Under the pieces are notes generated by a model that saw nothing but the letters and a program-made list of their open reading frames with translations, searched no databases and was not told the origin of the DNA. Shown in pieces: positions 1 to 6,887 of a stretch of DNA of 64,000 nt (position 1 is the stretch's first letter; every line of letters starts with the position of its first letter). Made by a program: the position numbers and the translations under genes. The DNA is taken from positions 142,545 through 206,544 of the forward strand of contig NZ_AXVK01000021.1 of NCBI RefSeq assembly GCF_000482485.1, read 5' to 3'. The DNA is from Paucisalibacillus globulus DSM 18846 (GTDB taxonomy: Bacteria > Bacillota > Bacilli > Bacillales > Amphibacillaceae).

Positions 1-1050
1 TCCACCCTTTTTAAAGGACATACTCACATTATGCAATACTTCTTTGTTGTCATAAGAGTAGGAAACATTTTTTAATTCTATCTGATTAACCGATTGTAAC
101 TGGTTTGTTTGCATGTTACTTTCTCTAATTTTGGAGAAATCGTTTATTTTTTCAAAAATGGCATGTGCAGATTTTATTTGCATTTTTTGCCTGCTTAATT
201 GTGCTAAAGAATTAAAAATGGTAGAAGCTAGATTACCAGTTGTACTAATTGCACCAAATGTAACTTGCTTGAAGATGACAAGGATTCCAGTAGCAACATC
301 AATCAGCATTTGACAAAAAATATTAAGAAGACCAATACTATTTGTTAAAACGGCATTCGCTTTTGCATAATTTACCTTTTCGTTGGAATAATCAGTACTT
401 ATATCAAGAAATTTTGCTCTAAACTGATACCTTTTTTTGGCGAAATATAGAACATCAAATCCACCAATAAAATCTTTTGTTTTGCTAGTTAATCTTTCAT
501 TTGCTTTTGAAAGCTTCATCGTAGCTTTTTTGATGTATTTAGTAAATGTATTTGGTGCAAATAACATAATTAAAGATAGAACAATTGTTAATATGAGTAG
601 AACGGAATGGTAATTGACTAGTGCAATCGAAGCTAAAATAATACTAAACAAACTAGATATATAGGCATAGACATTTTTAAATCCAACGGTTTCTATTGTA
701 TTTAGATCATTCGTCATCCAAGAAATATATTGTCCATCTCCTAATTTGTGAAACGCTTGATAATTCACATATTCTAAGTCACTGGCAAATTCAACGCGAA
801 TTTGTGTACACATTCTCTGAATAATTTTTTGTTCGTATATGGTTTCAATATAATTTAATGCTAACATCACGATCCAGACAACTAAATCAATTAATATCCA
901 TTTGATGAATGCAGTTAGATCACCAGCCAATATGGCATTCGTTGCAAACGTAAGAATGACTGCGGTTAATACACTTAGTAGAGAAATAACAAATAGCATG
1001 ATGATAATCACTATATTTCCGTAAATTTCTTTATACATATATTTTTTCAT
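1..1050 (-). CDS. ABC exporter, transmembrane domain (cut by left window edge)
   Basis: The minus strand is open from an ATG at 1050 to the window edge (350 codons seen). The start has AAGGGAG 7 nt upstream. The protein begins MKKYMYKEIYGN and has several long hydrophobic segments, then a cytoplasmic loop reading SYSYDNKEVLHNVSMSFKKG, which is the usual entry into an ABC nucleotide-binding domain just before Walker A. This is the type-1 exporter order (membrane domain, then ATPase). No N-terminal C39 peptidase domain is present, so it would not itself cleave a leader. It is divergent from an Rgg regulator and lies close to lanthipeptide-like precursors and a LanKC, so peptide export or immunity is the likely role (inference). 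The ATPase half lies outside the window. Confidence 0.82.
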   Translation of the reverse strand, partial: MKKYMYKEIYGNIVIIIMLFVISLLSVLTAVILTFATNAILAGDLTAFIKWILIDLVVWIVMLALNYIETIYEQKIIQRMCTQIRVEFASDLEYVNYQAFHKLGDGQYISWMTNDLNTIETVGFKNVYAYISSLFSIILASIALVNYHSVLLILTIVLSLIMLFAPNTFTKYIKKATMKLSKANERLTSKTKDFIGGFDVLYFAKKRYQFRAKFLDISTDYSNEKVNYAKANAVLTNSIGLLNIFCQMLIDVATGILVIFKQVTFGAISTTGNLASTIFNSLAQLSRQKMQIKSAHAIFEKINDFSKIRESNMQTNQLQSVNQIELKNVSYSYDNKEVLHNVSMSFKKGG

Positions 1051-1122
1051 TCATAGTCTCCCTTTTCTTCATTTTTTATTACTTCTTCTTTGCCAAGTTT
1101 GATATAAGTTAAGGCGTTCTAT

Positions 1123-1176
1123 TTATTGTTTGTAGTGTTTATTAAATAGACGGTTTACTGATGGATTGGTGCTCAT
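1123..1176 (-). CDS. 17-residue basic peptide ORF upstream of the exporter
   Basis: The frame encodes MSTNPSVNRLFNKHYKQ and has a perfect AGGAGG 7 nt upstream of its ATG, a better signal than many real genes here. It lies 72 bp before the exporter start, on the same strand, and is divergent from the Rgg regulator at 1283. It could be a signalling peptide, a small bacteriocin-like product or a translated leader. It is not hydrophobic, so it does not look like a streptococcal SHP pheromone. No homologue is recognised; it rests only on the ribosome binding site and position. Confidence 0.35.
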   Translation of the reverse strand: MSTNPSVNRLFNKHYKQ

Positions 1177-1282
1177 ATTGCTTCCTCCTATTATTGGACT
1201 GTTTAATTTTCTATGTATTTATTGTATATTGATACGTAACATATACTGAAAGTTTCTCATAAACGGGAAGGGGGGTGGCTGT

Positions 1283-2134
1283 ATGGGTATATATGGAGGA
1301 TTGTTTCGGGAAATCAGAATGAGTCGAGGGTTATCTATTCAAGACTTAGCTGATGATTTTGTTTCAAAATCAACTATTTCGAGATTTGAACGAATGGAGG
1401 CAGATATTACATTTGAGAAGTTAGTTCATCTTTTAGATAAGTTAAAAGTATCCATGCAAGAGTTTGTCTACTTATCTACCAAAAAACAAAGAAACAGGTC
1501 TTCTTTAGAATTACTATCTAAAGCATTAATTGAAAATAACACAACGTTACTGCACCAATTAGTAGAGAAAGAATGGCAAAAATACAGAGAAACATCGGAT
1601 ATGTATACCCGGCTGGTCGCAATTGTTCTAGAATACCATGATAAAAATCTTCAGGGGGAGGATATGAAAAATGGTGAGGACCCAGCCTTTTTAATTGATT
1701 ACCTTTTTAAGTGTGAAATGTGGACACAATTCGATATGGTTATTTTTGCGAATGCGATGGCATTCATTCCTTTTGAAACATCCATTACGATTTCGAAGGA
1801 TTTGGCTAAGAAAACGGAGAGATTTCATAGTAACCGACAAAGCTTTGAAACGATTATTAATACGCTTGAAAATATGGCAATGGTTTGTTTGACGGGAAAT
1901 CGATTACACGATGCAAAAATGTTTATCACGATAATCGAAGAACTGGATATGGATGAAACATACTTTCTGGAAAGAGTCATTTTAAAGTTTATTAAGGGAT
2001 TGTACGGTATTAAAATTGGGGAAAGAAATCAAGGCGAAAAAGAAGCAAAAGAGGCATTAGCTGTAATGAATTTGGCGGGTTCTTTTCAATTTGAACGTAT
2101 ATTTGGTGATTACTTAAAACAGATATTGAAATAA
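1283..2134 (+). CDS. Rgg/GadR/MutR-family transcriptional regulator (copy 1)
   Basis: A 283-residue protein with an N-terminal XRE-type helix-turn-helix at about residues 6-60 (IQDLADDFVSKSTISRFER covers the two DNA-contact helices). The helical C-terminal region is of the TPR-like kind that binds peptides in Rgg proteins. Length and the N-terminal pattern (YGGLFREIRMSRGLS) match the Rgg/GadR/MutR family. The start has a G-rich site (AAGGGGGG) 8-10 nt upstream. A perfect hairpin at 2174-2199 ends the transcript. Family members are often regulated by short peptides and control nearby RiPP or bacteriocin genes, which fits the precursors immediately downstream. A GAAAGTTTC motif at 1249-1257 lies in its promoter region. 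Confidence 0.85.
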   Translation: MGIYGGLFREIRMSRGLSIQDLADDFVSKSTISRFERMEADITFEKLVHLLDKLKVSMQEFVYLSTKKQRNRSSLELLSKALIENNTTLLHQLVEKEWQKYRETSDMYTRLVAIVLEYHDKNLQGEDMKNGEDPAFLIDYLFKCEMWTQFDMVIFANAMAFIPFETSITISKDLAKKTERFHSNRQSFETIINTLENMAMVCLTGNRLHDAKMFITIIEELDMDETYFLERVILKFIKGLYGIKIGERNQGEKEAKEALAVMNLAGSFQFERIFGDYLKQILK

Positions 2135-2173
2135 GCCCGAGATTTTTCACTGTTACTTGGGATTGGAAGTTAA

Positions 2174-2199
2174 AGAGGGTTGACTATATTCAACCCTCT
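2174..2199. terminator. Bidirectional terminator between rgg copy 1 and the peptide genes
   Basis: AGAGGGTTGA and TCAACCCTCT form a perfect 10-bp stem around a 6-nt loop. T-rich sequence follows on the plus strand. It sits between two convergent transcripts. Confidence 0.75.
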
Positions 2200-2226
2200 G
2201 CTAACTTTTATTTGATTAATAGTTCT

Positions 2227-2331
2227 CTAATAGAACTTATTCATGTAATAGTACACTTCCAAGTGATGATAAAGTTGTCTGGGTGTACCAAGTATATTAT
2301 TATCAATACCTTGAAATTCTATATAATTCAC
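2227..2331 (-). CDS. Third, divergent peptide of the precursor array (34 aa)
   Basis: A GTG start lies 8 nt after AGGAGG in an upstream segment (AGGAGGTGCTACC) shared with the two identical precursor genes, and exactly 160 bp from the next start. The product starts MNYIEFQGIDNNILG and ends YYYMNKFY. The IEFQGI stretch resembles the leader motif of class III lanthipeptide precursors (I/L-x-L/F-Q-x-L). The rest has no resemblance to its neighbours and contains one Thr but no Ser or Cys, so it could not form a lanthionine ring. It may be a diverged precursor, a signal peptide or a decaying copy. Confidence 0.4.
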   Translation of the reverse strand: MNYIEFQGIDNNILGTPRQLYHHLEVYYYMNKFY

Positions 2332-2392
2332 AGGTAGCACCTCCTACTCTAATCTTGATTATGTAATAAGAAGTGAAAGTTTAATTTGTTTT

Positions 2393-2491
2393 TTACTTTT
2401 CCGGCACATCAGGACATTTCCAAGTAAAGATGGGTCCATTCGGGTTAATAAGCTCGCTGGGATCTAATTTTTGTAGGTCTAAAAGTTTCAT
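2393..2491 (-). CDS. Class III lanthipeptide-type precursor peptide, copy 2 (32 aa)
   Basis: The ATG at 2491 has AGGAGG 7 nt upstream. The leader part reads MKLLDLQKLDPSELI, with the LLDLQ-type motif that class III (LanKC) synthetases recognise. The presumed core is NPNGPIFTWKCPDVPEK, with a single Thr (23) and a single Cys (26), so at most one methyllanthionine ring over T-W-K-C is possible. It does not have the Ser-x2-Ser-x(n)-Cys pattern of labionin peptides. It is identical in protein sequence to the copy at 2553 and differs only at synonymous sites. Such ORFs are too short for ordinary gene finding. The LanKC at 3875 is the expected modifying enzyme. Confidence 0.72.
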   Translation of the reverse strand: MKLLDLQKLDPSELINPNGPIFTWKCPDVPEK

Positions 2492-2552
2492 GGTAGCACC
2501 TCCTACTCTAATTTTTGTGATGTAAAATGAAGTGAAAGTTTAATTTGTTATA

Positions 2553-2651
2553 TTACTTTTCTGGCACATCAGGACATTTCCAAGTAAAGATGGGTCCGTT
2601 CGGGTTAATAAGTTCGCTTGGATCTAATTTTTGTAGGTCTAAAAGTTTCAT
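2553..2651 (-). CDS. Class III lanthipeptide-type precursor peptide, copy 1 (32 aa)
   Basis: This is the promoter-proximal copy of the precursor, with an ATG at 2651 and AGGAGG just upstream. The protein is identical to the copy at 2393, while four codons (Pro11, Glu13, Asn18, Pro30) differ silently. That pattern indicates selection on the peptide rather than a very recent copy. Leader motif LLDLQKLDP; core ends FTWKCPDVPEK. The promoter probably lies in 2660-2850 on the minus strand, where a possible TTGCCA (2701-2706) sits 17 nt from a weak -10 element, and an inverted repeat lies further upstream at 2776-2820. Confidence 0.74.
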   Translation of the reverse strand: MKLLDLQKLDPSELINPNGPIFTWKCPDVPEK

Positions 2652-2775
2652 AATAGCACCTCCTTAATCTTAGTATTTGTATGAAAGATAAGCTAGTAAG
2701 TGGCAATGCAATAACTGACTTCTACCTATTAACTAACAAAACTTTTTTTGTTTGCTTAAAGTATTTTGTTACTCC

Positions 2776-2820
2776 AACAGTTCGAAACTGTTTTGGTTTG
2801 TTACCTCTTGCCGAACTGTT
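2776..2820. promoter_or_regulatory. Inverted repeats upstream of the precursor genes (candidate Rgg operator)
   Basis: AACAGTTCGAAACTGTT at 2776-2792 has 7-bp arms, and a third half-site CGAACTGTT at 2812-2820 pairs over 9 bp with AACAGTTCG. The cluster lies between the end of the second rgg gene and the first precursor. No T-run follows closely, so an operator is more likely than a terminator. Binding is inference. Confidence 0.4.
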
Positions 2821-2852
2821 ATTTAGATTATAACTGAGGTTTTCTTGAGACC

Positions 2853-2877
2853 TAAAAAATGTTTCATATAAGAAACA
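2853..2877 (-). terminator. Weak terminator after rgg copy 2
   Basis: On the minus strand TGTTTCTTATATGAAACA (6-bp stem) is followed by TTTTTT, 6 nt after the stop of the second regulator gene. It would separate the regulator transcript from the precursor transcript. Confidence 0.45.
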
Positions 2878-2882
2878 CAATA

Positions 2883-3743
2883 TTATAAGAAATTTTTTAA
2901 AAATCCTTCAAACTTTATTCGATAGGTAATTGCACCAATCGATTCCATGATGTCTAGGGAATATTGTACTTTCTTAAATCCCTCATTTGTTTTCGTTCCT
3001 TCATTTTTTAAATGTTCATATAATCCTTCAACATATAGTAAGATTACACGTTCTAGGAAAAAGTTTTCTGGGATCTTTTCGTTTTTTAAGTGAGTGAGGA
3101 AATATAGGCCATTTTTTAAATTTCTTTGTTCTAGGCATAATAAGATGGTATTGATGAGTAGGTTTATAATTAGGGCAAGGTTACTTTCTGCATGTTTAAA
3201 TATAAATGTTTTCTTTACTAATTCCTTTGACAAAATGACAATTTGCTCATATGGAAGCATGGACATTGTATTACCATATAAGACTAATTCATAGTTACCC
3301 CAGTTTTCACTATTGAAGAAAAAGTTTGTAAGATAATTAATATCCTCTTCTAAATTCTCGCCTCCTGTTAGATCATTTTTTAAAGCTTGGATCATAATGT
3401 AATTCAATTTATATTGTGTCGTGCCTGTCCTTTTCCATAGTTCTTGCTGATCTTGCATCAATCTATTCAGTATTAATACACTTTCATTTTGATATGCTCC
3501 TGTTACATCACTAATTAGCTTCTTAAACTCATCCAGTTCATATTCATTGGCTATAAGCATGAATTCAGAAAATGAAACATGTAATTTACTAATTAAATGA
3601 ATAAATCTTGATAAAGAAATATCAGCTTGATTTCTTTCAAATTTTGAAAGCATAGATTTTGAAATTTCTTCATCTGCCAGCATATCGAGAGTCACCTGTT
3701 TACTTTCTCTTATTTCTCTAATAACAGAACCGTAAAATTTCAA
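2883..3743 (-). CDS. Rgg/GadR/MutR-family transcriptional regulator (copy 2)
   Basis: A 286-residue protein with the same plan as the regulator at 1283: an N-terminal helix-turn-helix (LDMLADEEISKSMLSKFER at about 20-38) and an all-helical C-terminal region. The two are clear paralogues but strongly diverged. The gene is divergent from the LanKC and upstream of, and co-oriented with, the precursors, so it is well placed to control both. Its own promoter shares the 3744-3874 interval with lanKC, which contains the inverted repeat at 3769-3786. Two Rgg proteins around one RiPP locus suggests two signals or antagonistic control (inference). Confidence 0.85.
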   Translation of the reverse strand: MKFYGSVIREIRESKQVTLDMLADEEISKSMLSKFERNQADISLSRFIHLISKLHVSFSEFMLIANEYELDEFKKLISDVTGAYQNESVLILNRLMQDQQELWKRTGTTQYKLNYIMIQALKNDLTGGENLEEDINYLTNFFFNSENWGNYELVLYGNTMSMLPYEQIVILSKELVKKTFIFKHAESNLALIINLLINTILLCLEQRNLKNGLYFLTHLKNEKIPENFFLERVILLYVEGLYEHLKNEGTKTNEGFKKVQYSLDIMESIGAITYRIKFEGFLKNFL

Positions 3744-3768
3744 TTCTTTATCCTCCTAAATATTTGTT

Positions 3769-3786
3769 AGTTTCAAATATGAAACT
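3769..3786. promoter_or_regulatory. Inverted repeat between rgg copy 2 and lanKC
   Basis: AGTTTCAAATATGAAACT has 7-bp perfect arms in the shared divergent promoter region. A TATAAA box lies about 40 bp further toward lanKC (around 3819). The TTTC/GAAA core recalls the GAAAGTTT motifs elsewhere in the locus, so this is a candidate common operator. Confidence 0.4.
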
Positions 3787-3874
3787 TTTCTGATGTAATA
3801 TTCAAAATAATAATAATATATAAAGTGTACATTGAAAAGGAAAATAAGATGATTTTGGATAGGAGTTGAGCAAA

Positions 3875-6274
3875 ATGGGACTATTGGATGAGGCTGGGGT
3901 GAAGGAAGCCAAAGATAAAACAATTATTTTACGTAATGAGGAGAATTTATTTAATTATAAAATTGAGGGGGTACACCATACATTTTTAGATAGTGATTTA
4001 AAGGCCTTTCCGAGACAAGGATGGAAAATACACATCTCATGTTTCTTTGATAACTATTTAAGTATTTTAAATAAAGTTGGTTTGTACTGTAGTGAAAAAC
4101 AGATATCGTTTAAATACATCCACAATAAACACACCTTACATGGCCTTTTATCAAAAAACTGTGATCGAAAATCGGCTGGAAAATTTATTACCATTTATCC
4201 TTTTAATAAATTAGAATTTATCACAGCTATAAGGGAGCTTTACACGATATTACGCGATGAACATGGACCATATATTCTCACCGATAAAAGATATTTAGAT
4301 TCTAAGGTTATATATTATCGGTATGGTTTAATTTTACCTAATGATAAAACAGACTTTGTTTATGATGGGTTCGGACAGAAGGTTCCAGATATAGAAGGTC
4401 CATATTATAAGGAAAAAAACGGAATAGTAGATCCTCTTCTAGAAAATAAGGAGGAGGTTCCAATGGAAGAGCCATATTTGTTTAAACATTACACCATTGA
4501 TAAGGTAATTCATCAAACCAATGGTGGTGGCATTTATTTAGGGTCAAACAAAAATGGAACAAAGGTAGTAATTAAGGAGGCTCGTCCAAATATTGGAATT
4601 TCTGAAAAGGACACTGTCATCTCCTTTAGAAAAAAGGAAAGTGAAGTGTTACATGTGTTACAGGATTTTCCACATACACCGAAGCTTATTGAATCCTTTT
4701 ATGATTGGGAGCACTATTACTCTGTTCAGGAATATATCGAAGGAGAAACATTAAGAGAATTTTCTTCTAATTATAGTCCTGTAACTATTCATGAATCTTC
4801 CACAGAACGTATTCATAATTCTATAAATAAAATTGAACAAGTAATGAAAAATATTATATCTGCTTTTGCTGCACTACATGATAGAAAAATTGCATTAGTT
4901 GATGTTTCCCCAGATAATATAATAATTGACGAAAATCTCAATGTATATTTCATTGATATGGAAGATTGTTTTACGGAGAATAAGTCAAAAGATACTTATT
5001 TTGTACCCAATATTCAGTTTAGTAATGAAAAGTTATCAGGGCTGAATATATTTGATCAAGATAAGCAAAAATTGGGGTACTTACTAATGAATATTTTATG
5101 TAATGCAAATACTGTGCTTGCTATTGACCGAAGTGGTAAATCTACATTGAATATTTTTATGGAATTTATTAAGAGGTACTCAATACCTCCAAGAATATAC
5201 AAATTAATCTATAATTTAATATACAACCCCTCAGTTGATTTAAGAAATCCTAGCAGATCATGTAACTTAGACCCTTATTTAGGTAAAACAATAGTTGATA
5301 CAAGCAATGTATTAGCTGATTATCTGGAGCTAACAGAAACAATAAACAATCAGAAATATGTGATAATCAAAGAACAAGAACCGTATTTCTATCCAAGTAA
5401 CGAAATTCGGGAGTTTTGTGGTTACACGTATTATAGTGCTGATTATCAGCTGGAAGTAGATTTTGGGGCATTAAGTAATGTAAATAAAGGCATTGTTCTA
5501 TTAAAAGCATTTCATGTGTCCCCAGCTAAAAGCATTCTGAATAAAATTTTAGATCTAGAAGTGGCAATACAAAAAGAGAGCGAGTCTTTTCTAACTAATA
5601 AGAAATACAGTTTATCAAATGGTGCATTGGCGGTAGCATTTTTTTACATTAGATTATATGAAGCAACAAAGAATCCTGAATTTGTAGATAAGTCAACTGC
5701 AATATTGTTAAGTATTGATGAAAATGGATTAGAGACAGGGTACGGCAAGCTAATCCCTAATAGTAATAATACTTGTTCACCTTATTTAAATTATAGTGCT
5801 GGTTTTATAAAAGTAGCGTTTTTAATCCTGAACCATAATCGTACGTTAAAATTAGAACGTGTAACGAAGGAATATTTAAAAGGTATTGACCATAACTTCC
5901 CTAATAATCCGTCGTATTTATATGGGTTATCAGGAATTGCAGATACCTTCCTAGATGCCTACTTATACTTTAAGGATAAAGATTACTTAACCAGTGCTAT
6001 GGATAAATTTTCGGTTATACGACTTTTTAAATTTGAAATTGGGTCATTTCATGTATACCCATCCAATCATTTTCAAATCGACTTTAGTTTCAATAGCGGG
6101 ATGAATGGTATTTCACACTTTTATAAACGGTTGCTAAAGGTTTACGAGGAAAATAGTCAAAAGGAAGTGAAACGATTAACTCCTCTTCTAAGGTTACTAA
6201 TTAATAAGGCGATGATTTTATATCACCATATGGAAAGCATGGTTAATTCAAAAGTACAATTTAAAAAAACGTAG
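3875..6274 (+). CDS. lanKC: Class III lanthionine synthetase (LanKC type)
   Basis: About 799 residues in three parts. An N-terminal lyase-type region covers about 1-190 and contains the family stretch RYGLILPNDKTDFVYDGFG. A protein-kinase-like domain covers about 200-450, with a glycine-rich loop (NGGGIYLG), the lysine motif VVIKEARP, the catalytic loop ALVDVSPDNIII and a DFG-like FIDMED. The C-terminal part is LanC-like (YLYGLSGIADTF, NSGMNGISHF) and lacks the Cys/Cys-His zinc ligands, as is usual in class III. The ATG at 3875 is chosen because AGGAG lies 9 nt upstream; a TTG at 3866 abuts that site. Known members phosphorylate and eliminate Ser/Thr, then cyclise with Cys. It is divergent from rgg copy 2; the likely substrates are the peptides at 2393-2651. 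Confidence 0.85.
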   Translation: MGLLDEAGVKEAKDKTIILRNEENLFNYKIEGVHHTFLDSDLKAFPRQGWKIHISCFFDNYLSILNKVGLYCSEKQISFKYIHNKHTLHGLLSKNCDRKSAGKFITIYPFNKLEFITAIRELYTILRDEHGPYILTDKRYLDSKVIYYRYGLILPNDKTDFVYDGFGQKVPDIEGPYYKEKNGIVDPLLENKEEVPMEEPYLFKHYTIDKVIHQTNGGGIYLGSNKNGTKVVIKEARPNIGISEKDTVISFRKKESEVLHVLQDFPHTPKLIESFYDWEHYYSVQEYIEGETLREFSSNYSPVTIHESSTERIHNSINKIEQVMKNIISAFAALHDRKIALVDVSPDNIIIDENLNVYFIDMEDCFTENKSKDTYFVPNIQFSNEKLSGLNIFDQDKQKLGYLLMNILCNANTVLAIDRSGKSTLNIFMEFIKRYSIPPRIYKLIYNLIYNPSVDLRNPSRSCNLDPYLGKTIVDTSNVLADYLELTETINNQKYVIIKEQEPYFYPSNEIREFCGYTYYSADYQLEVDFGALSNVNKGIVLLKAFHVSPAKSILNKILDLEVAIQKESESFLTNKKYSLSNGALAVAFFYIRLYEATKNPEFVDKSTAILLSIDENGLETGYGKLIPNSNNTCSPYLNYSAGFIKVAFLILNHNRTLKLERVTKEYLKGIDHNFPNNPSYLYGLSGIADTFLDAYLYFKDKDYLTSAMDKFSVIRLFKFEIGSFHVYPSNHFQIDFSFNSGMNGISHFYKRLLKVYEENSQKEVKRLTPLLRLLINKAMILYHHMESMVNSKVQFKKT

Positions 6275-6304
6275 CTTAATAGTTCCATTTAAGGTTCATA
6301 AAAA

Positions 6305-6345
6305 ACTCAAACCAATGGGAGAAGTATTTTGGTTTGGGTTTTTAT
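6305..6345 (+). terminator. Rho-independent terminator after lanKC
   Basis: ACTCAAACCAA pairs with TTGGTTTGGGT (one G-T pair) and is followed by TTTTTATTT. Confidence 0.75.
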
Positions 6346-6370
6346 TTGGTCAATTTGTAGTAACTTTGGT

Positions 6371-6388
6371 AAGTGGAAAGTTTCACTT
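6371..6388. promoter_or_regulatory. Near-perfect inverted repeat downstream of lanKC
   Basis: AAGTGGAAAGTTTCACTT pairs over 8 bp with one G-T pair. The centre GAAAGTTTC is the same as in the rgg copy 1 promoter (1249-1257) and close to GAAAGTTTA in each precursor unit. No other gene signal was recognised from 6389 to about 6645 apart from a doubtful 53-codon frame. Confidence 0.3.
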
Positions 6389-6645
6389 TATGTATAATAG
6401 TCAATAGAACTTTAGGCAGTTACACAAAATAAGGGGAAAATGAATATTTTTTATAACACAAAAAGACGTATTGCAAACAAAGAGATGAGAAGCCGTGGGG
6501 ACAGGTTCAGTGGCTTGATTATGATTCAACATTCTTCCGAATCCGCTATACAATTCATTTTCAAGTTCTCAGAAATATTTAATCACCCTTTTTCCTATTG
6601 AATTCCCATTATGAAGTGCTATAATAAGGAAAATTAATTACATAC

Positions 6646-6722
6646 CATTCACTCATATAATAGCAAGGATATGGCTTGCGAGTTTCTACCGGTTCACCGT
6701 AAATGAACTGACTATGGGTAGC
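6646..6722 (+). promoter_or_regulatory. Purine riboswitch aptamer, guanine type
   Basis: All conserved parts are present: P1 ACTCATA/TATGGGT, P2 GCAAG-GATATGG-CTTGC, the J2/3 core AGTTTCTACC, P3 GTTCACCGTAAATGAAC and the J3/1 segment GACTATGG. The discriminator base in J3/1 is C, which in this class pairs with guanine or hypoxanthine rather than adenine. A terminator follows at 6775-6835, so the expected behaviour is an OFF switch for adenine deaminase when guanine or hypoxanthine is high. Confidence 0.92.
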
Positions 6723-6774
6723 GAAATATAGTAGGGAATATCTATTATTCTATTACTATACTTTTTCGGCATTT

Positions 6775-6835
6775 AGCTCGAAGGATATTGCTCACTCGTA
6801 GATATAAGGGTGTGGCAGTTCTTCGGGCTTTTTAT
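6775..6835 (+). terminator. Riboswitch expression-platform terminator
   Basis: AGCTCGAAG pairs with CTTCGGGCT around a long, partly self-pairing loop, followed by TTTTTATTTTTA. It ends about 50 nt before the adenine deaminase start. Confidence 0.7.
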
Positions 6836-6887
6836 TTTTATTTAATGACAAACAGAGTGAATGACATCAGGGATGGGGGAATTTGAA

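Larger units (their letters stand above)
2332..2651 (-). repeat. Tandem 160-bp units carrying the peptide genes
   Basis: Start codons at 2331, 2491 and 2651 are each exactly 160 bp apart. Two full units (2332-2491 and 2492-2651) are almost identical in both the coding part and the spacer (GAAGTGAAAGTTTAATTTG occurs in each). The unit at the left end shares only the spacer and ribosome binding site before its coding part diverges. This is a local tandem duplication. Confidence 0.85.

Noticed and set aside
2332..2651. Tandem 160-bp units as a CRISPR or satellite array
   Set aside because: The units are coding, with ribosome sites and silent-only differences; no short direct repeats with unique spacers.
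6440..6601. 53-codon frame between lanKC and the riboswitch
   Set aside because: AAGGGGA is only 2 nt from the ATG, and the product has no recognisable pattern or link to the locus.
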